Positions 1 through 9,269 of a stretch of 64,000 nucleotides of DNA are shown here, piece by piece. Under the pieces are notes generated by a model, which saw nothing but the letters and a program-made list of their open reading frames with translations, had not been told where the DNA came from and did not search any database. Position 1 is the first letter of the stretch. Each line of letters begins with the position of its first letter. The position numbers were made by a program, and so were the translations under genes. Source of the stretch: JAVBPR01 sp031549485 (lineage in GTDB: Bacteria; Bacillota; Clostridia; Oscillospirales; Feifaniaceae); NCBI GenBank assembly GCA_031549485.1, contig JAVBPR010000004.1:7124-71123 (forward strand), given 5' to 3'.

Positions 1-1551
1 CGAGGCATTGAGGGAACCGGGCTCGGACTCGCGATTTCGCGCAGTTTATGCCATGCGATGGGCGGAGAGATTTCGGTTTTCAGCATTTACGGAGAGGGCA
101 GCACCTTCACAATAGAACTTCCGCAGAAAATAAGGGAGTATATGCGTTTTGCAAAAGTCGTCGACGCAGAGGAAAAAAGTGTTTTGGTTTATGAAACCCG
201 CGAAATGTACGCGAATTCTATTGTTTGCGCTATCGACAATCTTGGGGTAAACTGCTTGCTTGTTACATCGGAACAGGAATATATAGATGCGCTAAAGAAT
301 GAAAAATTTTCTTATATTTTTATTGCGTCGATATTATTTGAAAAGGCAAAGAAAATTGCGTATGAACATAATATCGACTCTGTGATTGTTCTCCTTTCGG
401 AATACGGGGAAACGGTTATCGCGCCGAATGTCCGAAGGCTTGATATGCCCGCGCACTCGATTTCGGTTGCAAATATTTTGAATAATATCGAAGACAGTAC
501 GATGTATAGCGAGAATAAAGGCGATATTGCGAAATTTATCGCGCCGTCGGTAAACGTTCTTATTGTTGATGACATACTTACTAATCTCACCGTCGCCGAA
601 GGGCTTCTTGCGCCTTACATGATGAATATCAAAAGCTGCCTAAGCGGGGAAGAGGCGGTCGAATTTATAAAAAGCAAGAATTTCGATTTTATTCTTATGG
701 ACCACATGATGCCGAGGATGGACGGAATAGAAGCTACGAAAATAATCAGGGAGATGGGCAAAGAAGATTCATATTTCGCGGACTTGCCGATAATTGCTCT
801 CACTGCCAACGCGGTTCACGGCGCCAAAGAAATGTTTTTTGAAAACGGATTCAGCGATTTGCTCGTAAAACCGATTGAAATAGCTAAACTTGACAACGTG
901 ATTTCAAAATGGGTGCCGAAAGAGAAAAAACAGCTAAAAAAGAGAAATGAGCCCGTGCCCTTCGTTTCGTTGCCGAATATTTCCGGACTTGACGTAAAAA
1001 AAGGCATTGAATCAACCGGTGGGACAAAAGAGCAATACATAAAAATACTCGGAGTTTTTGAAAATGACGCAAATAGAGGAATAAAAAATTTGGAGAGCTG
1101 CCTCGAAAGCGATGATTTCAAAAATTTTGCAATACACATTCACGCGCTTAAAAGCGCGCTTGGAACTATCGGCGCCGGCGAGCTTTCGCAAACCGCAAAA
1201 GCTCTTGAAGAAGCCTCGAAAAAAGCGGATAAGAAATTTTTAACAGAAAATTATCCAAAGTTTCGAGAGGACGTTATTACTCTTCTGAAAGGGCTTGAAT
1301 TCTCTGGCGAAGAAAAGCAGGTTAAAGAAAAAATCGATGAAGGAGAAATAAAACAAAAAATTAAACAGGCGGCAGATTTTATTGAGAACTATGACCTTGA
1401 AAGCGCGGAGAAATTACTCAAAATTCTGTGTGGAAGCGAGATAACAAAAGAAGAAAAACAAGCGGTTGAAAAAATTTTAGAAAGTTTAGCTATATTCGAT
1501 TATGACAGCGCGCTTAAAAGCGCAAAGGAGGCGCTCGATGGACAGAATTGA
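1..1551 (+). CDS. Hybrid sensor histidine kinase, C-terminal part (5' end outside window)
   Basis: The reading frame is open from base 1, so only the C-terminal 516 residues are present. It opens with the end of a HATPase_c domain (G2 box GTGLGLAIS, residues 6-14). A degenerate receiver-like segment follows at about residues 50-170; I see no clear phospho-acceptor Asp in it. A canonical receiver spans about 183-305, with the acidic VDD patch, Asp234 in LMDHMMPRMDG and a KPIE lysine. An HPt domain follows, with His381 in HIHALKSALGTIGA, and a helical tail. The domain order fits an intramolecular phosphorelay, with the HPt passing phosphate to an unseen regulator. The sensor part is missing, so the signal is unknown. 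Its end overlaps the next gene by 14 bases, so the two are probably translationally coupled. Confidence 0.9.
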   Translation, partial: RGIEGTGLGLAISRSLCHAMGGEISVFSIYGEGSTFTIELPQKIREYMRFAKVVDAEEKSVLVYETREMYANSIVCAIDNLGVNCLLVTSEQEYIDALKNEKFSYIFIASILFEKAKKIAYEHNIDSVIVLLSEYGETVIAPNVRRLDMPAHSISVANILNNIEDSTMYSENKGDIAKFIAPSVNVLIVDDILTNLTVAEGLLAPYMMNIKSCLSGEEAVEFIKSKNFDFILMDHMMPRMDGIEATKIIREMGKEDSYFADLPIIALTANAVHGAKEMFFENGFSDLLVKPIEIAKLDNVISKWVPKEKKQLKKRNEPVPFVSLPNISGLDVKKGIESTGGTKEQYIKILGVFENDANRGIKNLESCLESDDFKNFAIHIHALKSALGTIGAGELSQTAKALEEASKKADKKFLTENYPKFREDVITLLKGLEFSGEEKQVKEKIDEGEIKQKIKQAADFIENYDLESAEKLLKILCGSEITKEEKQAVEKILESLAIFDYDSALKSAKEALDGQN

Positions 1552-1903
1552 AGAATTTGAAATTGCCGGAAAAAAGGTTATATATTTCGATATGGCGAAT
1601 TTAAAGGCAAACATCGAATTTGCCGAAGTTATCGAAAAAGCAAAAGAGATCATAATAAAATACGAAAAAAAGTCGCTTTTTACGATCGTGAATATCAAAG
1701 GAGTGATGTTCGACTCGAAAACGAAGGAAATTGTTGTGCAGTGGATGGTTTTTAACGAGCCATATGTATCAGAGGGCGCGGTCGTCGGAATCGATGGAAT
1801 CAAGCGCATTATGGCCGACGCCATTTTTAAAACAAGCGGCCGCAAAAATATAAAAGTATTTCAAACAAAAGAAGAAGTTATTGAATATTTGGAAAATAAA
1901 TAA
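1538..1903 (+). CDS. Small STAS/SpoIIAA-like protein coupled to the hybrid kinase
   Basis: This is a 121-residue soluble protein with no signal peptide. The ATG at 1538 is chosen because AAGGAG lies 7 bases upstream and the start sits inside the end of the preceding kinase gene. Alternating hydrophobic beta strands and amphipathic helices (VIYFDMANL; LFTIVNIKGVMFDS; NIKVFQTKEEVIEYL) resemble the small STAS/SpoIIAA-like fold. I see no conserved phosphorylatable Ser that would settle this. The overlap with the kinase suggests it modulates or reads out that pathway, but this is inference. A bidirectional hairpin overlaps its stop codon. Confidence 0.7.
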   Translation: MDRIEEFEIAGKKVIYFDMANLKANIEFAEVIEKAKEIIIKYEKKSLFTIVNIKGVMFDSKTKEIVVQWMVFNEPYVSEGAVVGIDGIKRIMADAIFKTSGRKNIKVFQTKEEVIEYLENK

Positions 1904-1935
1904 GATATGCCGGACAATCTGTCCGGCATATCTTA
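1901..1935. terminator. Bidirectional terminator shared by convergent genes
   Basis: A perfect 16-bp inverted repeat (left arm TAAGATATGCCGGACA) with a 3-base loop contains the stop codons of both the STAS-like gene on + and the amidohydrolase gene on -. T-rich tracts flank both sides. Confidence 0.85.
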
Positions 1936-2733
1936 TTTGAGATTAAAAACTTTTATACAGTTTTCGGAAAAAATCTTTTTTCTATCGCTTTCGCTAAGCG
2001 GAAGGTTCATAATATGTCCTATTTCCTTTTCGGGATTCCACATAGGATAGTCTGAAGCAAATAGGAAATGATCAACTCCGATTTCGCGTATAATGCTGTG
2101 CGCTTCTTCGGAAGATAAAAATTCGAGCGAGCTTGAGGTGTCGAAATAGGTGTTTTCGATTCCTTTAAAGATTGATACTGAATCTTTCCAATGCAGATAT
2201 CCGCCCATGTGCGCGCCGACGCATGTAAGCCGCGGGAATGCTTTGGCAAGATTTGCAAGGCGCTTTGGATGCGAAAAATCGAACCGGTCATCGCCGAGAT
2301 GGAAAATTATCGGAAGTCCCGCGCCACAAATAGTGTCATACATCGGGAAAAGAGAAGAGTCGTCAATATTAAATTTCTGAAAATCGGGATGAAGCTTTAT
2401 TCCAACGAATCCAAGCTCTTTAATGCGTTTTATTTCCGCACGAAAATCGGCATATTCGGGGTGCATAGTGCCAACCGGAATAAACCTGTTATATTTTTGG
2501 CATTTTTCATAAATAAAAGTATTAATGCTTTCGACCTGCGAAGGCGCTGTCGCGACCGAAAAAACTAGGGCTTTTGAAATTCCGCTCTTTGCATAAACTG
2601 AATTTAAACTAGAGGGAAGCCCGTCGCCGAATATAGGCTGGTCGTAAAAACGTCCTATATTTGCAGTAGCTTTACCCGCGATTTTCCGCGGATAAATATG
2701 TGCGTGCGAATCGATAATCATATAGTCTGCCAC
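1933..2733 (-). CDS. Amidohydrolase-2 family metal-dependent hydrolase
   Basis: A 266-residue TIM-barrel hydrolase of the amidohydrolase_2 (PF04909-like) superfamily. Visible metal-binding signatures are HAHIYPRK near the N-terminus (HxH), IKLHPDFQ mid-protein, a later His in VGAHMGG, and the C-terminal FASDYPMWNP Asp. The substrate cannot be read from sequence; relatives include decarboxylases and lactone or amide hydrolases. The GTG at 2733 is chosen because AGGAG lies 9 bases upstream; an internal ATG four codons later is a weaker alternative. It stands alone between a convergent gene and the divergently transcribed pantothenate kinase gene. Confidence 0.85.
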   Translation of the reverse strand: MADYMIIDSHAHIYPRKIAGKATANIGRFYDQPIFGDGLPSSLNSVYAKSGISKALVFSVATAPSQVESINTFIYEKCQKYNRFIPVGTMHPEYADFRAEIKRIKELGFVGIKLHPDFQKFNIDDSSLFPMYDTICGAGLPIIFHLGDDRFDFSHPKRLANLAKAFPRLTCVGAHMGGYLHWKDSVSIFKGIENTYFDTSSSLEFLSSEEAHSIIREIGVDHFLFASDYPMWNPEKEIGHIMNLPLSESDRKKIFSENCIKVFNLK

Positions 2734-2783
2734 CGTAAAATTCTCCTGTTGTAATATAATTATTAATTATATCAAATTATTTA

Positions 2784-2812
2784 TTGAAAATAAAGGCGCG
2801 TTTTTATATAAT
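2784..2812 (+). promoter_or_regulatory. Sigma-A type promoter for coaW
   Basis: TTGAAA at 2784-2789, a 17-bp spacer and TATAAT at 2807-2812, about 36 bases ahead of the pantothenate kinase ATG. Confidence 0.75.
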
Positions 2813-2848
2813 AGTTTAGATGTAGCTAAATGGAACGGAGGCGCGAAA

Positions 2849-3688
2849 ATGGCATATGTTATCGGTATAGATGTCGGAGGATCAACGACAAAGATTGTCG
2901 GCTTTTCCGGAGAATCTATGGTCGGTCCGATTTTTGTAAAAGCAAACGACCCGATCGCCTCGGTCTACGGCGCGTTCGGCAGATTTGTCGCGGAGAACAG
3001 TATAGCGCTTTCGGATATAGAAAAAATAATGATAACCGGGGTGGGCGCAAGTTTTATCAAAGAAAATCTCTTTGGTATCAGCACCGCGCATGTCGAGGAA
3101 TTTATCGCGCTCGGCCTCGGCGGGCTTTATATCTCAAGCCAGGCAAAAGCCATAATCGTTAGCATGGGAACAGGTACGGCGTTTGTCCGCGCGGGCGAAA
3201 ACATTGAACATCTCGGCGGAACAGGTGTCGGCGGCGGCACGCTTCTCGGACTTTCGAAAAAGATGCTGCAGATAAGCAGCTTCGATGATATAAGCGAAAT
3301 AGCCAAAACGGGCGACCTCGATAAGATCGATTTATATATGAAAGATATCACAAGCGGAGAGGTTTCAAATCTTTTGCCCACTACAACCGCTTCGAATTTC
3401 GGCAAACTTTCGGATTTTGCCGACAAATCGGATATCGCGCTCGGGATAGTAAATATGGTATTCCAAACTATCGGGATGATGGCGGTATTTTGCACAAACG
3501 ACCGCACCGAAAAAGTTGTTTTGACAGGAACGATGACAAGGCTTGCCTTCGCAAAAGAAATTTTTGCGGACATTGCAAAGATAACCGGGGTTGAGTTTAT
3601 CATTCCGCAAAACGCTGAATTTGCCACTGCGGCGGGGGCCGCGCTTGTTTATAGGCGCGGATTCCGCTTTAAGGATATAGTTGATTAG
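2849..3688 (+). CDS. coaW: Type II pantothenate kinase
   Basis: A 279-residue ASKHA-fold kinase. The N-terminal phosphate loop DVGGSTTK (residues 8-15), IVSMGTGTAF and the GGTGVGGGTLLGLSKKML stretch are hallmarks of the type II (Fumble/CoaW) family, which phosphorylates pantothenate in the first step of CoA synthesis. TGTMTR near residue 227 fits the second nucleotide-binding motif. ACGGAGG lies just upstream of the ATG. It is the first gene of a tight run with an aminotransferase (11-base gap) and purB (2-base gap), so they are likely co-transcribed from the promoter at 2784. Confidence 0.88.
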   Translation: MAYVIGIDVGGSTTKIVGFSGESMVGPIFVKANDPIASVYGAFGRFVAENSIALSDIEKIMITGVGASFIKENLFGISTAHVEEFIALGLGGLYISSQAKAIIVSMGTGTAFVRAGENIEHLGGTGVGGGTLLGLSKKMLQISSFDDISEIAKTGDLDKIDLYMKDITSGEVSNLLPTTTASNFGKLSDFADKSDIALGIVNMVFQTIGMMAVFCTNDRTEKVVLTGTMTRLAFAKEIFADIAKITGVEFIIPQNAEFATAAGAALVYRRGFRFKDIVD

Positions 3689-3699
3689 AAGGGACAAAT

Positions 3700-4974
3700 A
3701 TGAATTTAAAACAGCAAAACAAAGAAGAACTCAGAGAAACACTATCACAGCTTACAAAGGAATATGAAAGTTTTAAAGCCCGCGGGCTTAAACTTGATAT
3801 GTCTCGCGGAAAGCCGGGCGCGGATCAGCTTTCGCTGAGTGACGGAATGCTTTTATCGCTTGAAAACGGCAAAGATTGCTTTGATAAATCCGGGACCGAC
3901 GCGAGAAATTACGGCGGGCTTGAGGGCATCGCGGAGGCGCGTGAATTTTTCGCCGAGCTTTTTGAGGTTAAAACCCCGCAAATCATACTGGGGAACAACT
4001 CCAGCCTGACAATGATGTATGATTTTGTTTCAAAAGCATATACTCACGGAGTATACCCCGGCGCGGTGCCTTTCGGAAAACAGGAAAAGATAAAATTTCT
4101 CGCCCCCAGCCCCGGCTATGACCGCCATTTCGCGGTCAGCGAAACATTCGGAACCGAACTTGTCGTCGTTCCGATGCTTTCGGATGGACCGGACATGGAT
4201 ATTGTGGAAGAGCTCGTTGCAAACGACGCGAGCATTAAGGGGATCTGGTGCGTTCCGAAATACAGCAATCCGGAGGGGAAATCCTACAGCGACGAAGTTG
4301 TTCGCCGTTTTGCGCGTCTTAAGCCTGCGGCAAAAGATTTCCGCATTATTTGGGATAACGCTTATGCAATTCATCATTTGAAAGATAGCGGCGACAAAAT
4401 TTTGAACATTCTCGACGAATGCGAAAAGGCGGGTAATCCCGATCTCGCCGTTATGTTCGGTTCGACAAGCAAGGTTACATACCCGGGCGCGGGCGTTGCT
4501 TTTATGGCTTCTTCCGAGGCAAATATAAATTATATGAAAAAACTGATGTTTTTCCAGACCATAGGGCCGGACAAAATAAATCAGCTCCGCCACATCAGAT
4601 TTTTTAAAGACGTAAACGGCGTTGCCGAGCATATGAAAAAACACGCCGAAATTTTAAAGCCGAAATTCGAAGCGGTTTTGACCGCGCTTAAAAATGAGCT
4701 TTCCGACATCGCCGAATTCACCGAACCAAACGGCGGATATTTTGTCAGCGTTGACCTTTTGGACGGATGCGCAAAGCGCACGGTCGAACTTGCAAAAGAA
4801 GCGGGGGTTGTTTTAACCGGCGCGGGAGCTACCTTCCCTTACGGAAACGATCCGAGAGACAGGAATATCCGTATCGCGCCGACCTTTCCGCCGGTTTCCG
4901 AGCTTAAAACGGCGATCGAACTTTTCTGTATATGCGCAAAACTTGCGACAGCTGAAAAACTTATTAAGGAGTAG
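3700..4974 (+). CDS. PLP-dependent aminotransferase, aspartate aminotransferase subgroup Ic-like
   Basis: A 424-residue fold-type I PLP enzyme. MSRGKPGADQLSLSDGM near residue 30, the GNNSSLTMMYD phosphate-site segment, IWDNAYAIHH (Asp/Tyr pair) and FGSTSKVTYPGAG, which carries the Schiff-base lysine, match the PF12897 aminotransferase family. Some members of that family (Corynebacterium AspT, subgroup Ic) are aspartate aminotransferases. NIRIAPTFPP near the C-terminus holds the Arg that binds the substrate alpha-carboxylate. It sits next to purB, whose pathway consumes aspartate, so an aspartate role is plausible. The exact substrate is inferred. Confidence 0.82.
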   Translation: MNLKQQNKEELRETLSQLTKEYESFKARGLKLDMSRGKPGADQLSLSDGMLLSLENGKDCFDKSGTDARNYGGLEGIAEAREFFAELFEVKTPQIILGNNSSLTMMYDFVSKAYTHGVYPGAVPFGKQEKIKFLAPSPGYDRHFAVSETFGTELVVVPMLSDGPDMDIVEELVANDASIKGIWCVPKYSNPEGKSYSDEVVRRFARLKPAAKDFRIIWDNAYAIHHLKDSGDKILNILDECEKAGNPDLAVMFGSTSKVTYPGAGVAFMASSEANINYMKKLMFFQTIGPDKINQLRHIRFFKDVNGVAEHMKKHAEILKPKFEAVLTALKNELSDIAEFTEPNGGYFVSVDLLDGCAKRTVELAKEAGVVLTGAGATFPYGNDPRDRNIRIAPTFPPVSELKTAIELFCICAKLATAEKLIKE

Positions 4975-4976
4975 AT

Positions 4977-6401
4977 ATGTCTACAAATTATCAAAGCCCT
5001 TTCGGCAGCCGGTATGCGAGCCCCGAAATGCAGGAGCTTTTTTCGGAGGACAAGAAATTCAAAACCTGGCGAAAACTTTGGATTGCGCTTGCAAGGGCGG
5101 AGCATAAACTTGGACTTCCCGTCACGCAGGAGCAGATAAAAGAGCTTGAACAAAACGCGGAAAATCTCAATCTAGAAGTCGCGCGGCAGAGGGAAAAAGA
5201 AGTGCGCCACGACGTTATGAGCCACGTTTACGCTTACGGGGAGCAATGCCCGAAAGCAAAGCCGATAATTCACCTCGGCGCGACAAGCTGTTATGTCGGC
5301 GACAATACCGATATAATTATAATGCGCGAAGCGCTTTCGCTTGTCCGCGCAAAGGTTCTCGGGGTTATAAAAGAACTTTCGGATTTCGCGGTGAAATATA
5401 AGGACATGCCCGCGCTTGCATATACTCATTTGCAACCGGCGCAGCTTACAACGGTCGGGAAAAGGGCTTGCCTCTGGCTTTCCGATCTCGTAAACGATAT
5501 AGAGGAAATCGATTTTCGGATTAAAAGCCTTAAACTGCTCGGTTCAAAGGGGACAACCGGTACCCAAGCGAGTTTTTTAGAGCTTTTTGACGGCGATGAA
5601 AATAAGGTTATCGAGCTTGAACGTCTCATCGCGGAAGAAATGGGCTTTGAAAGCTGTTATAAAATAACCGGACAAACTTATTCGAGAAAGGTCGACAGCG
5701 CGGTTCTCGGAACGCTTTCGCAAATCGCGCAAAGTGCCTATAAATTCAGCAACGACATGCGTATTCTTCAGGGGTTCAAAGAGATTGAAGAGCCGTTTGA
5801 ATCCTCGCAAATCGGTTCGTCCGCGATGCCGTATAAAAGAAACCCGATGCGCAGCGAGAGAATCGGCGCGCTTGCAAGATATGTGATTGTCGATTCGCTC
5901 AATCCCGCAATAACCGCGGCAACGCAGTGGTTCGAGAGGACATTGGATGATTCGGCAAACAGAAGGATAGCGATTGCCGAGGCGTTTCTTGCTATTGATT
6001 CAATTCTCGGAATTTATCAAAACATCGCGTCGGGATTTGTTGTTTATCCAAAGATGATTCGCACGCGGGTTATGAGCGAGCTTCCGTTTATGGCAAGCGA
6101 AAATATAATGATGGATGCGGTCAAAAAAGGCGGAGACAGGCAGGAACTTCACGAAAGAATAAGAATGCACGCCGGAGAAGCGGGTAAAACGGTGAAAGAA
6201 GCGGGCCTGCAAAACGACCTTATCGAGCGGATTGCCGCCGACCCTGCGTTTAATCTTTCGGCCGGCGATATCGAAAAAATCCTAAGCCCCGAGCTTTACA
6301 TCGGCCGCAGCGCGGCGCAGGTGGAAGATTACATACAAAACGACGTATTGCCTATTTTGAAAAGCGGGAAAACGCACGAAGCGGCAGAGCTTTTCGTTTA
6401 A
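4977..6401 (+). CDS. purB: Adenylosuccinate lyase
   Basis: A 474-residue fumarase/aspartase-superfamily enzyme. It cleaves SAICAR to AICAR and adenylosuccinate to AMP in purine synthesis, as a cytosolic homotetramer. The signature loop SSAMPYKRNPMRSE (about residue 280), HLGATSCYVGDNTD (about 98) and the THLQPAQLTTVGKR catalytic-His segment (about 144) are all present. Length is typical of the Clostridial form. An AAGGAG box inside the end of the preceding aminotransferase gene lies ahead of its ATG. It is the last gene of the coaW run; the AT-rich gap to secD shows no clear terminator. Confidence 0.95.
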   Translation: MSTNYQSPFGSRYASPEMQELFSEDKKFKTWRKLWIALARAEHKLGLPVTQEQIKELEQNAENLNLEVARQREKEVRHDVMSHVYAYGEQCPKAKPIIHLGATSCYVGDNTDIIIMREALSLVRAKVLGVIKELSDFAVKYKDMPALAYTHLQPAQLTTVGKRACLWLSDLVNDIEEIDFRIKSLKLLGSKGTTGTQASFLELFDGDENKVIELERLIAEEMGFESCYKITGQTYSRKVDSAVLGTLSQIAQSAYKFSNDMRILQGFKEIEEPFESSQIGSSAMPYKRNPMRSERIGALARYVIVDSLNPAITAATQWFERTLDDSANRRIAIAEAFLAIDSILGIYQNIASGFVVYPKMIRTRVMSELPFMASENIMMDAVKKGGDRQELHERIRMHAGEAGKTVKEAGLQNDLIERIAADPAFNLSAGDIEKILSPELYIGRSAAQVEDYIQNDVLPILKSGKTHEAAELFV

Positions 6402-6447
6402 AATAGATAAAAATAAAATTAATATAAAAATTAGGAGGACATTTTAG

Positions 6448-7740
6448 GTGAGCAAAGGAAAAAGCATTATTTCATTTGTGCTTGTTATTTTCATTTCCGC
6501 CGGACTTATTTTAGCCGCGATTTACGGCGTAAGTTTTGGCGACCGAGTGATAATTCCAAGTGTCAGCGACAGAGAAAATGGTATAAGGTTGGGGCTTGAC
6601 CTCGTCGGCGGTTCGTCGATTACTTACGAGGCGCAAATCGAGCCGGGAACAAACGCGCAAGCGATAGCAGACGGTATGCGCTCGAGTATCGCGATTATGC
6701 AAAACCGTCTTACGGCGATGGGGTATACGGAAGCGACAGTATCCCGCGCGGGCGAAAACAGAATAGTTGTAGAAATTCCGGCCGAGGCTGATCCCGAAAC
6801 CGCTGTGCAGCAGCTCGGCGTTACGGCGCAGCTCTCGTTTGTAGATTCAGACGGCAATGTAGTTCTTTCAGGCAGCGATATTAAGAAAGCCGAAAGCGTT
6901 TTCGGTTATGCGTCAAGCGATAAAAAACAGGAATATTATATCGCGCTTGTTCTTGAAGACGCCGCGGTTGCAAAATGGGCAGAAGCGACAAAAAATATGT
7001 CGTCCGAAGCGCATAAAGCAAACGGGACAAACTATATCAAAATTATGCTTGACGAAAACGAAGTTTCAAAGCCGTCTGTTAACGGAGAAATCAACAGCAA
7101 CGAATGCCAGATAACCGGCAGTTTTGATGCGGAAAGCTCAAAATATCTCGCAGGGCTTATCAGCGGCGGACGCCTTCCGTTTGCCCTTAAAGATATTCAG
7201 CACTCGTCGATAGGCGCAACCCTCGGTGAAGAATCTCTTAATTCAAGTTTACTCGCGGGACTTATCGGGCTTGCGCTTGTAATGATATTCATGATGATAA
7301 TCTATCGTCTTCCGGGCGTTCTTTCCTGCCTTGCGCTTTTGTGCTATGTCGGAATTATCGCCAATATTCTTACGATATTTAAAATCAACCTTTCGCTTCC
7401 GGGCATCGCGGGTATTATTTTAAGTATTGGTATGGCGGTTGACGCAAACGTTGTTATATTTGAGAGAATAAAAGAAGAGCTCAGAATAGGCAAAACGCTT
7501 TCAAGCTCAATTAAAAGCGGATTTAACCGCGCGTTTACCGCTATTCTTGACTCGAACGTTACCACCCTTATCGCGGCGGTTGTTCTCTGGATTTTTGGAA
7601 CCGGCCCGATTGTCGGTTTTGCGATAACACTTTTCATAGGCGTTGCAGTTTCGATGTTTACGGCTGTTGTAATCTCCAAAGCGCTTCTCAACAGTATGGT
7701 AGGGCTTAACATCAAAAACATCAAAGCCTATGGCGCGTAA
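6448..7740 (+). CDS. secD: Protein translocase subunit SecD
   Basis: A 430-residue membrane protein of the RND-type SecDF complex that uses proton motive force to drive late steps of Sec export. It has one N-terminal membrane segment, then the RLGLDLVGGSSITYEA motif (D1), a periplasmic-type P1 domain, and five C-terminal membrane segments. These include the GLPGIAGIILSIGMAVDANV-like D4 region and VNVVIFERIKEE. GTG start at 6448 with AGGAGG 12 bases upstream. secF follows 14 bases later with its own RBS. SecD and SecF are separate here, unlike the fused Bacillus form. Confidence 0.95.
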   Translation: MSKGKSIISFVLVIFISAGLILAAIYGVSFGDRVIIPSVSDRENGIRLGLDLVGGSSITYEAQIEPGTNAQAIADGMRSSIAIMQNRLTAMGYTEATVSRAGENRIVVEIPAEADPETAVQQLGVTAQLSFVDSDGNVVLSGSDIKKAESVFGYASSDKKQEYYIALVLEDAAVAKWAEATKNMSSEAHKANGTNYIKIMLDENEVSKPSVNGEINSNECQITGSFDAESSKYLAGLISGGRLPFALKDIQHSSIGATLGEESLNSSLLAGLIGLALVMIFMMIIYRLPGVLSCLALLCYVGIIANILTIFKINLSLPGIAGIILSIGMAVDANVVIFERIKEELRIGKTLSSSIKSGFNRAFTAILDSNVTTLIAAVVLWIFGTGPIVGFAITLFIGVAVSMFTAVVISKALLNSMVGLNIKNIKAYGA

Positions 7741-7754
7741 GGGGAGGAGATAAG

Positions 7755-8672
7755 ATGAAAAAGTTTAATATTGTTAAAAACAGAAAAGTTTTTTATATCA
7801 TCGCGCTTGTCCTTATTATCGCGGGAATTGTTTCGATGGCGGTGCGCGGATTTAACTGGGACATTGATTTTACCGGCGGAACGGCGATGACCATAAATCT
7901 CGGCAAAGCAGTCGAGAGGGCGGATGTTGAAAAGGTTGAAGAGCTCGCAATTAAAGCTCTCGGAGAGAGAGCATCTTCGGTGCAAAAAACCGGAGCGGAC
8001 GGACACAGCGTTATTATTAAAGTTACGGTTCAATCAAAAGAGCTCACATCAGAGCAGCGTACAGCTCTTTTTAACGCTGTAAAAGAAGAATATAAGCTGA
8101 CAACAGATAAGCCGGACGCAACAGAAACCATTTCGGCAACGGTCGGCGGAGAGCTTCGCGACAAGGCGATACTTTCAATAGTGCTTGCCGCGCTTCTCAT
8201 GCTTATTTATATCTGGATAAGATTTGAGTTCCGCAGCGGACTTTCGGCAGTGTTCGCGCTGCTATTTGATATCTTTATCGTTATATCGGCATATTCTATC
8301 TTGCAAATCCCGGTCAATACAACATTCATCGCGGTTATTCTTACGATTCTCGGCTATTCGATTAACGCAACGATTATCGTATTTGACCGAATTCGCGAAA
8401 ACCGAAAAATGCTTAAAGCAAAAGAAGCGTTTGAAGACACGGTTGAAAGAAGCCTTTGGCAGACAGCAACGCGTCAGATCAATACGACTATAACCACTTT
8501 GCTTACAATCACCATGGTCTATATTTTGGGAGTTTCAAGCATAAAACTCTTTGCGCTTCCTCTTATAATCGGCATCATCAGCGGTCTTTACTCATCGCTT
8601 TTCCTTTCGTCTTCGCTTTGGGTAACATTTAAAAAGATGGCTGTCGGCGAAAAAGGCGCAAAAATCAAATAG
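7755..8672 (+). CDS. secF: Protein translocase subunit SecF
   Basis: A 305-residue partner of SecD. The motif FNWDIDFTGGTAMTI lies near the N-terminus after one membrane helix. The C-terminal half carries five membrane segments, with FIAVILTILGYSINATIIVF and DRIREN, the hallmark of SecF. GGGGAGG lies just upstream of the ATG. It is co-transcribed with secD, and a strong hairpin terminator follows 12 bases after the stop. Confidence 0.95.
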   Translation: MKKFNIVKNRKVFYIIALVLIIAGIVSMAVRGFNWDIDFTGGTAMTINLGKAVERADVEKVEELAIKALGERASSVQKTGADGHSVIIKVTVQSKELTSEQRTALFNAVKEEYKLTTDKPDATETISATVGGELRDKAILSIVLAALLMLIYIWIRFEFRSGLSAVFALLFDIFIVISAYSILQIPVNTTFIAVILTILGYSINATIIVFDRIRENRKMLKAKEAFEDTVERSLWQTATRQINTTITTLLTITMVYILGVSSIKLFALPLIIGIISGLYSSLFLSSSLWVTFKKMAVGEKGAKIK

Positions 8673-8684
8673 GCTAAAAAACAT

Positions 8685-8716
8685 AAAACCCGCGCCCAAA
8701 AGGCGCGGGTTTTTTC
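8685..8716 (+). terminator. secDF terminator
   Basis: An AAAACCCGCGCC / GGCGCGGGTTTT stem with a 5-base loop, followed by a T run. Confidence 0.9.
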
Positions 8717-8718
8717 TC

Positions 8719-8747
8719 TTGAAAAAAGAATATAGATTATATATACT
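8719..8747 (+). promoter_or_regulatory. Promoter for the zinc-ribbon membrane protein / nrdR run
   Basis: TTGAAA at 8719, a 17-bp spacer and TATACT at 8742, directly after the secDF terminator. Confidence 0.7.
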
Positions 8748-8779
8748 ATATAATAGCATCTATTTTAGGAGGTACCACA

Positions 8780-9253
8780 ATGTATTGTTCAAAATGCGGT
8801 TTAAAAAATTCGGATGAGGCGAATTTTTGTGAGGGTTGCGGCGCCCGTATGGCGGAAGAAAAAGAAGCCGGAACCGAAAAAACATATGATGCAAATTTTT
8901 ATTCTTCCGGCAGCGCGATAAGGGAAGTCACAAATGATTTTGATTCCGCCGATATTTCGCAAAATAAAGTTATGGCGGGGCTTTCATATTTGCTTTTTTT
9001 CCTTCCGCTGTTAGCCTGCCCGAATTCGAAATTTGCAAAATTTCACGCTAACTATTCGCTGCTTCTTTTGGTAGTATATATTTGTATCGGTGTCGCAACC
9101 GGTATTCTGGGGCTTATTCCTTTTGTCAGGGCAATTATCGCCCCGATTCTTTGGCTTGTTCCGACAGCTATCTTTATTTTCGGCGTGGTAACATCTTTGC
9201 AGGGCAAAGCATATGAGCTTCCTTTGTTTGAAAAAATAAAAATTATTAAATAA
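8780..9253 (+). CDS. Zinc-ribbon membrane protein, DUF4870-like
   Basis: A 157-residue protein. Residues 1-27 form a zinc ribbon with two CxxC pairs (CSKCGLKN and CEGCGARM). A polar linker of about 35 residues follows, then a hydrophobic region with three likely membrane helices (GLSYLLFFLPLL; LLLLVVYICIGVATGILGLI; PILWLVPTAIFIFGVVT). This matches the common zinc-ribbon plus DUF4870-type architecture, whose function is unknown. AGGAGG is well placed for the ATG. nrdR starts 17 bases downstream, so the genes are probably co-transcribed. Confidence 0.75.
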   Translation: MYCSKCGLKNSDEANFCEGCGARMAEEKEAGTEKTYDANFYSSGSAIREVTNDFDSADISQNKVMAGLSYLLFFLPLLACPNSKFAKFHANYSLLLLVVYICIGVATGILGLIPFVRAIIAPILWLVPTAIFIFGVVTSLQGKAYELPLFEKIKIIK

Positions 9254-9269
9254 GGCCGGTGATTTTAAT